DNA of 64,000 nucleotides from Agrypnia vestita (GCA_016648135.1 JADDOH010002637.1:1-64000), one strand, 5' to 3'; shown: positions 25,701 through 34,497, counted from the first letter of the stretch. A program made the numbers and translations. Notes: generated from the sequence alone by a model not told the origin.

Positions 25701-28176
25701 TCTTGAATTTTATCTTTTTTAAATTCAAACATATTTTTAAATTTTTGACCAGATTTATTTTTCTTTTAATTTTACAACAAAAATGTTATTCTGTAGTTAT
25801 TTTCGCCAGTCTGTGTCTCCACTGTAGGGTATATTTCTCCACTCTTATGGACTGGTTTTTTCCACGCCTTCACCTTGATATTTAGCTTCTTAATTTACAC
25901 TTTGTTCCCAATGCGAATGGTCAGGAATTAAGAAAGAAATGCGGTTGTGGCAGGATAAAACGGGAATGGGGGTGTGGGGGGTACGGGAACGAATGGACTG
26001 TATTAAGGTGGTGAAAGGGAACACAGATGAAATAGCGGCTTACCACCATTAAAAGAATTTTCCTCCTCCAGGTCTGTTTCACTGCGATGATCGATGAAAT
26101 CGACGACGATCACTTCACAAATATTTCAATGTGAGCGCTTAGTAAATAAACTTTTGCGAAAGCACGGAATTTCTTTCAAAAGGTTACTTACAGAATTAAT
26201 TTGATAGGTATTGTGACAGAAAGAAAGAGAAGGGGGTCGTAACGTAAATGCCAGACCAAAATTTGCATATGGCACTTAAAAATGCAAATACCAAACAAGA
26301 TTCATGCCTAAAAATGATTGCTTGCAGGAATATGTTGAGCTGTTTTAAGCTTTATAAGTAAGAAGGACTACTCCAAGTACCAAAAATCATTACAATGTGT
26401 GTATCTCATAAAAAGTAAGTTTCGTGGTTTAAGTGGTTCTTCGTTACAACAATATCTTAGTTTATCTGTTACGATTCCATCGGGTTGATCGTAGCAGAGG
26501 CCCTTACATGGTATGGTTTAAGGTGTAGGTGCTGTCGCACTACCACACTTTGTCCAATAGCAGGGATGTTCGGAGATAACTGGAGCTCTCCACTATTTTA
26601 CAACCTTCATCTAGTCTATGTACAGGACTTTGTGCAGTTTGTGTATTCTTGGACATGTAAAGAAGAGAAAGAAAACTTATTAGTGTGTGGTTTCCGAGTT
26701 TCTTTATATCTTTCCTGGAATAATTATAGAGTTTGTTTGCTTTCAGATATGCTCATTAGAGGATGAATATTTCAATGCTGCTGTGTCTTCGGTCGCAGAG
26801 GGGATGGAGAGCGGGGCGAGCGGCGGAGCTGGACCCGTGTGTGAACTGTTGGCTGAGATGGCAGCCCTGTCCACAGAGTTGGGTGGACAAGACATGCGCT
26901 TGCTGCAAGCCCTGCATACCCTCACTGCCAGGTGAATTATTAATTAATTAGTTACTCTTTCTTTTCTTTGGCTTCGGCCACATTCATATAACTTATTGTG
27001 CACACTTTTTAGTTTTTGAAGCTTTTAACAGGGCCATCCTCTAATAATTGTTGTATCTGATCGTGTCAGGTTCTTTGCAGACACCCCCCGTTCCTGCTGC
27101 CTTCAACACTCGCCTCATAATTTTTTTTAACCATCCTTTGCTAGCACATATGTTCCACATGACCAAACCGTCTCAGTGATCCTTTCTTTATTCTATCTAC
27201 CAGCCTGTAGTCATTCATTTCTAATTTTATCATTCCTCACTCAATCAACTAAAGATTTTCCATACATACGCCTTAGTGACGGCATTTCCACCACATTCGG
27301 TTACTTTCACTTCTTTTTTTGCCAATTCCAGGCTTTACTTCCATATATTAAAGTTGGCACCAGAACTCTGTTGTGAACCGCTAGTCTTGCTTCGTGTGAC
27401 TGATTCCTATTGGCCATAATAGCATTCAGGGCACCATTTACCTTATTTCTCGCAATCACCCTCCTCTCCATATCCTTCTCAACCTTTTCGTCCCTAGTAA
27501 ACCTACTTCGCAAATATGTAAACTCGTCCATTTGTTCTAGGCATTCATTATTTACAATTACATCACACTTTGTCACTCTTTCATGTCTCTCGAACATCAT
27601 TACTTTTGATTTGCTAATATTCATCAGAAGTTCATTATCTATGCACACATCTGTCATCCTGGTCACCAGGTAGAAACTGGGTGATTTTTTACAAAGTGGT
27701 ATACATATTAAACTGGTGAAGATACATATTCAACTATTATTTATTAGAAAATTTTTGAAAAAAAATTAGCCTCATTATTTCTTTTTCCGTGGAACTCCTC
27801 CTTCATGGCTGACATGCAACATTTCCCGGTGCATGTTTGTTCGAGATGAGAAAAAATCATGTACTCATTTAAAAATAAAATATCTTTTATTTAGCTTCCT
27901 TTACGGCTGGGTAGTGTACGTTTATGTACATAATGTGGAGATTTTTAATATAATGTCTTTTCCAGGCTCCTGAATTTAAGTGTTACTGGTGCTATGCAGG
28001 ATGTCCCCCGGCCCGTTTCCTCGGCTATCTACGCCCTCCTCTCCGCGCAGCCCCACCTCCGTTCTCAGCTCCCTGCGACGCTTTCGCAGCACCACTTCAA
28101 CGGTCAGCGTCAAGATAGTTTGAGGTTCAGAGATGAATTCGAGAAATTCATTGCCGAAATGCAGAGCTCCACGTAA
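4671..28176 (+). CDS. XPO4: Exportin-4 gene (about 15 exons)
   Basis: Exportin-4 is an importin-beta-family receptor made of HEAT-type helical repeats. In animals it binds RanGTP and carries cargoes such as eIF5A and SMAD3 out of the nucleus. Coding exons: 4671-4727 (probable), 5471-5749, 6277-6543, 10220-10771, 12092-12294, 14989-15144, 15752-15837, 17705-17885, 18901-19167, 20601-20868, 24815-25093, 25444-25650, 26072-26130 (uncertain), 26747-26931, 27966-28176. The thirteen exons other than the first and the uncertain one total 3,141 nt (1,047 codons with the stop) and keep one frame. About 1,065 residues are accounted for, against roughly 1,150 in vertebrate XPO4. Recognisable landmarks in order are APPNLVSPEQRR, YVLQRQIPAFVREKIL, LRPALSCLGQLASL, APPDGTR, VYEDLHWTLMFAG, GETPTVPGEL and HQYYRLL. 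Middle exons are GC-rich and rich in Ala, Gly and Leu. The gene assignment is firm; exon 1 and exon 13 are inferred. Confidence 0.9.
4728..5470 (+). other. XPO4 intron 1 (probable)
   Basis: 743 bp, mostly AT-rich. It includes a small GC-rich island with a perfect 14-base palindrome GGGCACGCGTGCCC at 5015-5028. No mobile element is recognised. Confidence 0.45.
5471..5749 (+). CDS. XPO4: XPO4 exon 2
   Basis: Acceptor tttattttag precedes GCT CCT CCA; donor is CAG|gtttgt; 93 codons, phase 0 at both ends. It encodes the N-terminal helices of exportin-4, with APPNLVSPEQRREAE, the FRKIKSPYQLCK segment and YVLQRQIPAFVREKIL, all strongly conserved in the family. Codon use is AT-rich, unlike the GC-rich middle exons. 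Confidence 0.92.
5750..6276 (+). other. XPO4 intron 2
   Basis: 527 bp of AT-rich sequence with GT-AG ends; nothing further recognised. Confidence 0.8.
6277..6543 (+). CDS. XPO4: XPO4 exon 3
   Basis: Acceptor caccag precedes CTG ATG GCC; donor is AAG|gtattt; 89 codons, phase 0 to 0. It continues the previous exon as ...REKILQ|LMAIMVKRLSL, matching the family's helix ending in VKRGW. The end (ELRTIFAFIMK) matches the LRQIF segment of exportin-4. GC content rises sharply here compared with exon 2. Confidence 0.9.
6617..9302. mobile_element. Composite inverted-repeat element in XPO4 intron 3
   Basis: A 31-base sequence at 6617-6647 (catatgtggcgtctggctgc...) reappears inverted at 9272-9302 with two mismatches. 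A related motif, GGCGGTTTTGCTAC / GTCGGTTTTGCTAC, occurs in direct orientation at 6829 and 9127. The interior is AT-rich with a cluster of repeated units (7480-8360), two GC-rich patches (6840-6950, 8490-8600) and a short acidic-coding GATAATGATAATGATGATGATG run near 8690. The left end sits next to TTAACACATTCAC, reminiscent of piggyBac-type ends, but no matching right end is seen. It is likely an old DNA transposon or several nested ones. Confidence 0.5.
7480..8360. repeat. Cluster of direct and inverted repeat units
   Basis: A unit with CAAGCAACCATGACCTAATA followed by a T-run and CAATATTTCCGACTTA at 7490-7630 recurs in direct orientation at 7745-7870 with about 250 bases spacing. Inverted relatives lie at 7980-8110 and 8240-8350 (AGTTCAACTTTTTG). 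Local palindromes centre near 7930 and 8225. Confidence 0.65.
10220..10771 (+). CDS. XPO4: XPO4 exon 4
   Basis: Acceptor aattaccag, donor GTG|gtacgt, 184 codons, phase 0 to 0; the longest coding exon. It carries LRPALSCLGQLASLSG and LPDEARPEH, which match the exportin-4 CLAQLASLHG...PDE block, and further HEAT-like helices. The composition is high in GC and in Ala/Leu. Confidence 0.92.
10772..12091 (+). other. XPO4 intron 4 with duplicated 3' end
   Basis: 1.3 kb, AT-rich. The last 290 bases are two tandem copies of a unit of about 150 bp (11801-11926 and 11953-12091). No coding seen. Confidence 0.75.
11799..12091 (+). repeat. Tandem duplication next to a splice acceptor
   Basis: Both copies start AATTTAACATTAAAA and end with GTAAACTGTTAACTTATAAC followed by TATATCGTCA. 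The downstream copy continues into AATATTCCAG, the functional acceptor; the upstream copy continues into TTTTTCACAC and lacks the AG. A few substitutions separate the copies. Confidence 0.85.
12092..12294 (+). CDS. XPO4: XPO4 exon 5
   Basis: Acceptor atattccag, donor AG|gtgaga inside an Arg codon (phase 2). It encodes GLEAALEAWVGLL and, at the end, LAPPDGTR, equivalent to the conserved LEAWVTL and LAAPDGTR of exportin-4. The 3' end of the upstream intron, up to this acceptor, lies in the second copy of a local tandem duplication. Confidence 0.92.
12711..13480 (-). mobile_element. CR1/Jockey-type LINE 3' fragment
   Basis: The - strand encodes the C-terminal part of a non-LTR reverse transcriptase (RSRLESGSMIWG, YVPDNYLRHCQLRLF, RATAMLNNIA). 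The 3' end at about 12711-12760 is a pentameric tail (antisense TTTCAATTTCAATTTATTTA). The copy at 50983-51930 is the same family. It is broken by frameshifts and truncated at its 5' end. It lies antisense to XPO4. Confidence 0.75.
13952..14420. mobile_element. hAT-type MITE with perfect 8-bp TSD
   Basis: The ends are CAGGGTTCGA... and ...TCGAACCCTG, inverted. The flanking octamer TCTAAAAC is identical at 13944-13951 and 14421-14428. It is 469 bp with no coding; internal GATATATATC motifs occur near both ends in inverted orientation. The perfect target duplication shows a fairly recent insertion. Confidence 0.88.
14989..15144 (+). CDS. XPO4: XPO4 exon 6
   Basis: Acceptor tttgacag completes the Arg codon, then LSGAEEEAEVEEEG. 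This acidic stretch is also present at this position in vertebrate exportin-4. It is followed by YDSILQLVGALGRASPADTL. Donor AG|gtaaca, phase 2. Confidence 0.9.
15145..15751 (+). other. XPO4 intron 6 with DNA-transposon-like ends
   Basis: 607 bp. It holds a perfect small inverted repeat (AATGTCGAGT/ACTCGACATT at 15229-15251) just after TTAACCCC. A segment ending at 15492 reads AATTAACGGGGTTTTACTG before TA. This is the inverse of the CAGTAAAACC-type ends of pogo/Tigger elements. A similar end (GCGAGGAGTGACTG|TA) lies near 15719. These are probably MITE remnants. Confidence 0.45.
15752..15837 (+). CDS. XPO4: XPO4 exon 7
   Basis: A short exon of 86 nt. Acceptor ttttttag completes Arg, then MQELLQAGEEG and VYEDLHWTLMFAG, which matches the conserved LYEDIHW motif. 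Donor G|gtacgt, phase 1. Codons are AT-rich. Confidence 0.9.
15838..17704 (+). other. XPO4 intron 7
   Basis: 1.9 kb. Mostly AT-rich with no clear element. An antisense ORF of 149 codons (17670-17221) contains an ETFRRCAHDETRASRKLSLV stretch and ends RQEYLPDTS. I do not recognise it and cannot tell a decayed mobile-element fragment from chance. Confidence 0.5.
17705..17885 (+). CDS. XPO4: XPO4 exon 8
   Basis: Acceptor ggtgcag; phase 1 in, phase 2 out (AG|gtgcgt). It contains GEGETPTVPGELVRYS, equivalent to the family's GETPLIPPEIMEYS, and then a variable loop rich in Ala and Pro. Confidence 0.9.
17886..18900 (+). other. XPO4 intron 8 with ribozyme-like motif
   Basis: 1.0 kb. The only structured segment is a CTGATGA ... 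GAAAC motif around a short hairpin near 18190-18240; otherwise AT-rich. Confidence 0.6.
18188..18240 (+). ncRNA. Hammerhead-like motif, degenerate
   Basis: CTGATGA, then GATAC-AGTG-GTATC (a perfect 5-bp hairpin), then GAAAC is the order of the conserved core of hammerhead ribozymes around stem II. One extra A sits before the hairpin and no proper stem III/cleavage triplet is clear. It may be a decayed ribozyme from a Penelope-like or other retroelement, or chance. Confidence 0.3.
18901..19167 (+). CDS. XPO4: XPO4 exon 9
   Basis: Acceptor atttattcag completes Arg; donor CA|gtgagt, phase 2. The frame is fixed by both neighbours. The exon starts LTSGVLRLC, as in RLLSAILR of the family, then is dominated by Gly, Ala, Trp and Leu (for example AAAAAGAGALLRAL) and ends VALLVTVATNKQQ. 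It is shorter than the vertebrate counterpart and poorly conserved, but remains open throughout. Confidence 0.85.
19168..20600 (+). other. XPO4 intron 9
   Basis: 1.4 kb, AT-rich. No gene or recognisable mobile element seen; antisense ORFs near 19501-19749 and 19939-20241 show no family resemblance. Confidence 0.7.
20601..20868 (+). CDS. XPO4: XPO4 exon 10
   Basis: Acceptor acttttcag, donor CAG|gtgatt, phase 2 to 0. It encodes ITDIQNCSALWEAVRWG and ends ALDVYAGLADGVQ. These fit the family's IQCENWWNLAK and LEALCGIAEATQ segments. It is GC-rich and Ala-rich. Confidence 0.87.
21396..22678 (-). mobile_element. Mariner element with TIRs and TA duplication
   Basis: The TIRs start TTAGGTCCTTACATATGAAA at 21396 and are matched inverted at 22678. 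TA flanks both sides (21394-21395, 22679-22680). Length 1,283 bp, near full length for mariner. The transposase reads on the - strand. The insertion interrupts the CR1-like LINE, so the LINE is older. It lies antisense in XPO4 intron 10. Confidence 0.95.
21474..22490 (-). pseudogene. Mariner transposase, frameshifted
   Basis: A DD34D-type transposase, which would catalyse cut-and-paste at TA sites. It has the N-terminal helix-turn-helix region (start MKNLKYRVIYEYEF at 22490), the linker WVPHELSE, and the catalytic blocks ITCDEKW, LLHDNARPH and PPDLAPTDYHFF, in order. It ends RWQKCIDSNGTYFD at 21474. The reading frame changes near 21947 and again near 21700, just before the third catalytic Asp block, so the copy is inactive. 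Confidence 0.93.
23280..24770 (-). mobile_element. Decayed LINE 3' region, antisense
   Basis: Translations on the - strand give broken reverse-transcriptase C-terminal motifs: DWLRPWCSL-type sequence near 23340-23400 and YGMEAWTLTEN...LEAFEMWIYRRILKISWMDR near 24420-24540. These are typical of insect endonuclease-reverse-transcriptase LINEs. Stops and frameshifts are frequent. The boundaries are approximate. Confidence 0.65.
24815..25093 (+). CDS. XPO4: XPO4 exon 11
   Basis: Acceptor atctttcag, donor GAG|gtgaga, phase 0 to 0, 93 codons. It begins SGTAECIWECIRPCLS and continues with Ala-rich helices, ending in the acidic SAEDEFCE. It follows a 3.9-kb intron filled with mobile elements. Confidence 0.87.
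25094..25443 (+). other. XPO4 intron 11
   Basis: 350 bp; contains a GC-rich imperfect microrepeat (25258-25375). Confidence 0.8.
25258..25375 (+). repeat. Imperfect GCGGCTTTGTTG repeat
   Basis: Variants of GCGCGGCTTTGTTG recur several times in about 115 bases within an otherwise AT-rich intron. The stretch is open in the XPO4 frame up to exon 12 but is more probably a minisatellite. Confidence 0.5.
25444..25650 (+). CDS. XPO4: XPO4 exon 12
   Basis: Acceptor tctttccag, donor ACT|gtgagt, phase 0 to 0. It encodes ELSLVLEIGSGIV and ends HQYYRLLQDLGART, the counterpart of the conserved NQYYKLI segment. The reading frame happens to stay open upstream into the intron as far as about 25258. Confidence 0.88.
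25651..26746 (+). other. Region between XPO4 exons 12 and 14
   Basis: 1.1 kb in which a coding segment of roughly 25 residues expected for exportin-4 should lie. The candidate exon is 26072-26130. No mobile element recognised. Confidence 0.6.
26072..26130 (+). CDS. XPO4: XPO4 candidate exon 13 (phase problem)
   Basis: A strong polypyrimidine acceptor (ttttcctcctccag) and a good donor (AT|gtgagc) flank 59 nt. In the phase required by exon 12 it reads VCFTAMIDEIDDDHFTNIS without a stop. DDHFTNIS resembles the PEDLFKSL helix, which is otherwise missing between exons 12 and 14. The exon ends in phase 2, however, whereas the next exon needs phase 0. A missed micro-exon, a one-base error or indel, or a wrong call could explain this. 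Confidence 0.45.
26747..26931 (+). CDS. XPO4: XPO4 exon 14
   Basis: Acceptor gctttcag, donor AG|gtgaat; phase 0 in, 2 out. It encodes ICSLEDEYFNAAVSSVAEGM and then a Gly/Ala linker and helices ending LHTLTAR. This corresponds to the C-terminal region after the YSLELGMTS segment of exportin-4. Confidence 0.85.
26932..27965 (+). other. XPO4 last intron
   Basis: 1.0 kb, of which about 700 bp is an antisense RTE-like LINE fragment (26955-27672). Confidence 0.8.
26955..27672 (-). mobile_element. RTE-like LINE 3' fragment
   Basis: On the - strand: ISKSKVMMFERHERVTKCDV, ALNAIMANRNQSHEARLAVH and VLVPTLIYGSKAWNW, the C-terminal part of an endonuclease/reverse-transcriptase LINE. The 3' portion (GGCCATCCTC... 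antisense) matches the copy at 36105-37850. It is 5' truncated at about 27672. Confidence 0.8.
27966..28176 (+). CDS. XPO4: XPO4 exon 15 (last, with stop)
   Basis: Acceptor ttttccag completes Arg; the exon runs to TAA at 28174-28176. It encodes LLNLSVTGAMQDVPRP, HHFNGQRQDSLRFRDEFEKFIAEMQSST. The pattern of a conserved F-x-x-EFEKF helix just before the end agrees with the exportin-4 C-terminus (LKSLEEFM). Confidence 0.9.
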
Positions 28177-31100
28177 TCAGAACACGGTAACATTAAGTCT
28201 CGGTAGAGTTGTAGTAGTCATTCGTTCCTCTAATCAATTAAAAATATTATTTCGTTTGTGTGTCACCTTTTAAATTATAATATATGAATAGATTAATATC
28301 TTTTTTAGATTCCTCCACGATTACTGCATTAGCGTTATGTTTCAACAACGACTTTATTACTTTACATAAACTGATTGAGTGAAAATTGTGCGGTAGAATT
28401 TCAACATAATTCAATGATTTATGATGAAATTCTTTTAATTAGTTACAAAATAAAAAATGAAAATATCATAAATAAATATGCAGTCTTAATCCTACATTGA
28501 TCACAAAAATAAATACACATTTTTGTGTTTAATACAGTATTCTCCTTCCTATAATTTATGTTATTAAATTAATTAAAAATTATGTTTTTCAAAATTAGCT
28601 GTTTGAAATCTTGATGTATAAGTTTTATAATACTGTTATTACGTTTTAAAAATTTTTATTCAATAAAATGGAACATGTATGCAGAAATCCTTTGTGTACC
28701 AATTATCAAATACTCTTAATTTAGGTTATTCAATTTGATTTTTCCATTGCCGGAATAAACTGTCGATTGATCAAGATTTTAAATATGTCATTATTTTGAT
28801 AAATATTAAAAAAAAACATATGTGCAACCAGATCTTTTTTGGGCTCTTGTGGCTAAGGGTGGGGACACAAATAATGGGAGTAAAGTAAAATTGAAACAAA
28901 AATAAACAACCGGATATTGAAATATGGATGAAATACATTTTATTAATCAATTAACAAATTTACAGTCGATTATGGAACATTGCTGGATTAATATATGAAC
29001 ATATTTTTATATACATTTATATATAAACCCGTCGGATGCTGACCCAAACTAATAAATCTTAAGTAGCGTTTTACGTATTTTCTGGAAAATAGAGATAGGT
29101 AGCCATAATATGGAAAAGTAAATACGCAGAAATATGTATACATATTTCAGTGTTGCAGTGTATAATAGTATGTACCTTAGAGCAGTGGTAATTTTTATTT
29201 ATGTATTTAAATGTTAAAAAATAAATTAACTTTTTTCGTTCAATTATCACACAATAACTTAAAGTTCTTAAAAATATATTTTTCAACGTGAAACTGAGAT
29301 AAAAATGTATAAATGTTATCATTTATTCTTATAAAAATATTTATCCTTACCTATTAGGGGGTTACATCACTTTGAGGCGTCAAAAAATATATGGATTCAA
29401 AATTTTTTTGTTGTATTGTACACACAAAGTTTACGGCATCATACATTGGTTAATATTTTTCATTAACAAATTATTTTGAAAATTTCAAAATGGCGGAGTT
29501 ATGTGCTGTCTCGCAATGGTCCTTCTCCGCAGCTGGTGGATATAATCATGTTGCCGGGGTTTAAGTGAAATAAAAAGTTAATTACTTTCTTGTTGGATTA
29601 TGTAATGTCTATTATGTAGGGTACCGAAAATAAGTTTTTTTTGTGCAAATAAGATCAGTTTGATAATAATTTTCATCCCTTTTCCTAAAAAAATTTAAGT
29701 TAAAAATTTATAATAAGCAAATAGTGCATTTTATCAACAAACTCTTATGCTACACCATAGATTATATTATTAGTAAGATATATGCAAAACTTGAACAAAA
29801 TCGGCCTAATAGTTTTTTAAATATATTTTCTCCACCTAAATTGCTTTAACTGCCAATTTTATAACTTATTCTTAAAAGTTAAAACTCTAATTATTCTTAA
29901 AAATTCAAGCTTAAGTAAAAAAAAAAGCAGCATCCTTCCATTATTTGATTGTTAGCTTTTTGTACTACATTTCGGTGTAATTTTCCCAAAATGTTCACTT
30001 GAAATACATACATACCCAAATGTTCTTGTTTATATCTCAAACAGCAAGCGCAATTAGATATTACTCTCATTTAGTTCCCCTCCTGTTGAGCTCAACGAAG
30101 ACGTGGTTGGTTAATGAATATAAAATGAGTGTGCGACGTATTTTCACTCCAAGACAATGTTTATTTTTACGAAAACACTAAATGGCTGTGATAAATGGAA
30201 ATTAGTTCATTTTATATTAATATTCAATTGATAAAATATTACTCTTGGTGTGCCGTTATATAAAATATTCTGATGTATGAAAAACTATGTTTTTCATAAT
30301 AAAATTGCTCTTTCCAATATTATGGTAAAACTACTTTTGGAAGTTTAGAATTTTTTTTACAATTCATAATTTTCTTATGGTAACACATTTACAGTAGTAG
30401 AATCGCGAAACTCATACTCTGAATAATATTTTGATTAAATCAAAAACCCACACATTTACAAATTCATAATTCGAAATAAAATTGTTTGTATCTATGTACA
30501 CATTCTGAATGTGTAAATGAATGTATGTGGTGTAATAATATAATGTGATAAAAATATACAATTGCAGCAGACAGGATGTGACTTACCTTTTTAATGTAGC
30601 CTTGCCCAAATTATTTTTCATTGTTCTTCATTTTTAATTCCTTATCTCCAATTCTTTATCAACTGTATATGATACGATAATGACTACAGAATGTGTTACA
30701 TATTAAAACATATACTATGTATATATAAAGACATCATGTGATTTTATATATTTTAAAATCCTGCTAAGCAGAGGAGATCATTACATAGTTTGAAACCTAT
30801 TTCACACTTAAGATCATTATTAATCAAGATAAAAATTTAGCTAAAAATATTTTAACTAACATCCTCGAATCTACTAAACTATTTTAGAACACATATATAT
30901 TACCTTCACCTATTTGTCCTTTTGTCTGGACGGAATCTTCATAATCAAAGTTGGTGCTTTTATATATACTATATATGTATGTATATGATGAATACCTAAA
31001 TAATATAACTGATAAAAATTCCTATGGTCAATAAATATTTAGTTCTTCACATATAAAGTTTATCCGGCCATTCCCTCTAAAGTTAAACATGTTTCTTCAG

Positions 31101-33625
31101 AACAAGTCAGTTTCTTACTTTGGTCAGAAATATAACATTATTTTGCAGACAAAGTAGCTCAAATTTTATTTTGAATTATTAATACGTAAAATGGGTTTTT
31201 ATCTCTTTATTAATCTTGTTATTTTTATGTTTTGGGATATATCCGAGACTAAAAATTATTTTTATTTTGTTTAGTACACTTATTCTTAAATTTTTATTAA
31301 GGTTTTCCATTATCAAGTAATATTATTTTTATAGTTCAATTTACTTTTTGTTATTTTGAATTATTATGGATCAACACATCATTTTACAAGTCAACCAATA
31401 TGTTCCTAAATGTTTTATGTTAAAATATTGTAGAGCATCACTGTAAAATTATTATAACTAAAATTATTTATTGAATGGATTTTTTGTTTATATATCAGTA
31501 AAATTTTTGAACTATTATTTTCAGTGAAATTATACAGTAAAATAACTAGGAGCCTAAATAGATTACTGTAATTCAACAGGAATTGTTGAAGTTTGGTAAA
31601 ATGCGCAAAGCCTTTTATCGGTATAATTTTTTGACTTGTATCATTGGAAATGCAATTTACCAATTTGCTTCGAATGAAAGATTGATTATTTTTAACTTTT
31701 AGTAGTCACCTTTTCAAATGGTTTTATATTTTAGTAAAACTATATGAAAAAACCTCGAGCCATTGATTTTATTTTGTATATTTTGACGTATAATTAATTG
31801 TGTATGTAAAATTCGTATAAATCATTATAATTATTGAATAATTTTAAAGTATTGTAGTTTATTAATATTATCAGTGATGCCTATTCATCTAGCATGAGCT
31901 TCGTGTCATGTCCACAGTCCCAAAGATAGAAGGTTGATATTTTGTAAGTCTGGGAGTTTATTCTAGCCTATCTCCGTAAAGCCACAACGCTTAGTTTGTA
32001 GATAAGCTTAGTATGTGCAGTGTGAAAATTTGTTAAGACATTCACAGAGAAAGTAAACATCTTGTTGGTATAAGCACTAAACATGTATCATTATTACTTC
32101 AATGGCTTTTCAGTATCAGAATTTCCATTTAATAATTTAGAAAACAAGTTGAAGATAAAGATTTTTGTTGAAAATTCGGATACCTTTTTTAAGATTCTAT
32201 AAGTTTATTTGTAAATGAAATCTGATAGACCTTGAATGGATTTTATTTGATATAACAATAAATTAAAATCTACGTTTTCACAGTTAAAACAGTATGCGGA
32301 AATCATGGAGATTATTTATTGCCATTTATTTTTCACAAAACTGTTTAATGGTGTCTTTGCTCTTCCAGTGTAATATGTACAGGGATGTACGATGTACAAT
32401 AATGATATACAGTAAAACCTGTTTATTTCGAAATTTGGGGATATCGATATATTCTTTTCAATGTAAAAATAGAAATAAAACTCCAAAAAAATAATTGGTT
32501 AATTTAAAAATACAATGTTTAAAATTGATTCAAACTTAAAATAATAGGTATTTATACATTTTTCTAGTATTTGAAATTATGTACTTTAATACCTTCCAAC
32601 ATCCTAAGTGTTAATAATTGTATTTATGAAATACCTGCTCATATTTGGATGCGGTATTGTTTATTCCGTTGTTTTAATTATGTTAAGCTGAAATATTTTT
32701 TTAAAATAAGAAATGTTGTTCATATTACCGCGCCTTACCACGCATGTTATGAAAACACAGATTTATATTATTTTTGTATTTTCATACAGCACATAAATTA
32801 ATATAAATTTTCCAACATTTTAAATAAATTTCTATTTAACCAGCTTTCATTTGCAAGTAACTTCTAGTATACATTAATCATTGTAATCTTTGTCCACTGA
32901 ATTTTCAATTATTATGTTTTGTTTCGAAAGATGTGTGCATATTATGTTTGTTTCGGTGAATATGGACTGTCGAGTTCTTTAAATATATAAATAACAGTAC
33001 ATACAAGAGATGGTTCTTGAATTACTTAGTAAAATGATGAGTGTAGTATGTGCGGCAAATATTATTAAATATTGTAAATACTTTTATATCCCTGCCCCCT
33101 GTTTATCTCGTGATGTCAATGTGGGGTACCTGATATCTGATATGTAAATGAAATATGAAATATATTTTTCTCATAAGTCATTTCTTAAAAATAAGGCATG
33201 GTTGTTCTTCAAAAAAACAAGACACATCATGTTAATTGACTTGTTTATCTTTAATACATACATCTAAGCTGATGTTGACATCCTGTGTGAATACATACCC
33301 TGGTTATCAATACATACACAAAACATTGGTCATCTCAGGATCACCATCCATCACATTTTTTTCCGAGATTTTCAAACGACCCTCATAATGTTCTCAATTC
33401 ATATAAATAATTTACTATATCCGATTTAGGTATTACAATAAGACTTATTACTAGTTAAATGTTTCTTTAAAACTGATACAAATCATTATGACATCTTTGG
33501 AGGAATAATTTTTCTTCCTAACACTGTCAGCAATCTCAAACATTTATTTTCTTTAAATAACTTCCGATTTAAAGATATCATCGTTTGGTGTCTCATTTTC
33601 AAAATTTTTAGTACATAATAACATA
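28177..33625. other. AT-rich gene-free interval after XPO4
   Basis: 5.4 kb with the XPO4 3' UTR at its start. No supported coding region; short ORFs have no resemblance to proteins. A sequence at 29357 (AGGGGGTTACATCACTTTGA) and another at 32411 (CAGTAAAACCTGTTTATTTC, a pogo/Tigger-like end before which TA stands) look like element termini, but partners are not found. Confidence 0.6.
28471..28476 (+). terminator. Candidate XPO4 polyadenylation signal
   Basis: This is the first canonical AATAAA after the XPO4 stop codon, 295 nt downstream. Further AATAAA copies follow nearby, as expected in AT-rich DNA, so this is only a positional candidate. Confidence 0.35.
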
Positions 33626-34497
33626 TTCAAGGTGTGATCAAAAAATATGGTGAATGAATTTTTATGGCAGCAACTGCTGACGCTACATTCCGGTAGCCTG
33701 TTCCTTTGATATCAATAGCGACCTATCACGCCACTTCCAGAGCCCGGCGAGTTAGGTCATGTTTACCGTGTCTGTCACGCATCATGGATTTCTAACAACG
33801 CCTGAACATTAAGTTTTGTTTCAATTTGCATAAAAGTGCCAAAGAAGCTCATAAAATGTTAAAAGCAGTGTATAGCGATAATGTCATGACCGTGAAGACT
33901 GTTTACAAGTGGTATGAGTGATTTAAAAGCATAAATGAGTTTGTTCAAGACGAGCAAAGGTTGGGACGTCCTTCGACTTCAAAAACAGAGGAAATCGTGC
34001 AAGAAGTCTCAAAATTGATTTGTTCAAACGGGCGATTGGACTATTTGAGAGCTTGCCGAAGAACTGAACGTCTCGTACGGGCATTTAAAGCATTTTAATT
34101 GATAATTTGCATATGAGATGAGTGAGTGCTCCATCACGACAATGCGCCGTTCTACATCTCGCTTCTGATCCGTTTATTTTGTCCGAAAAAAATCCCGCCT
34201 ATCCACATCCGCCTTACTCTTCTTTCATTTCTTTATTTTCAAGAAGACTTCTGGGTCTTCTTGAAAATAAAAACCATGCTGAATGGATAATGTTTCAACA
34301 CCATTCCCGACATTGAGAAAGCCACGACGGAGCAGCTGAAGGACCTTCCGAAAGAAGCCTTCCAGAAATGCTTCCAATCGACCGCCATTGGAGTAAGTGC
34401 ATCACCAGCCAAGAAGAGTACTTTGAAGGAGATTAAATCAAATTTGTCAAAACTTATTTCATCATTTTTTCACCATATTTTTTGATCATACCTCGTA
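33626..34497 (+). mobile_element. Internally decayed mariner-like relic
   Basis: Inverted ends GGTGTGATCAAAAAATATGG (33631) and its counterpart read on the - strand from about 34493 (GGTATGATCAAAAAATATGG), with TA next to each end. Length about 870 bp. Translated + strand pieces in shifting frames show transposase features: KMLKAVYSDN, RLGRPSTSKTEEIVQE, HHDNAPFYISL and LKDLPKEAFQKCF. Internal deletion and stops make it inactive. It is a different mariner lineage from the one at 21.4 kb. Confidence 0.8.

Noticed and set aside
25829..25885. Segment VYFSTLMDWFFPRLHLDI as the missing XPO4 exon
   Set aside because: Acceptor is weak, no suitable donor in the right phase follows, and there is no family resemblance.
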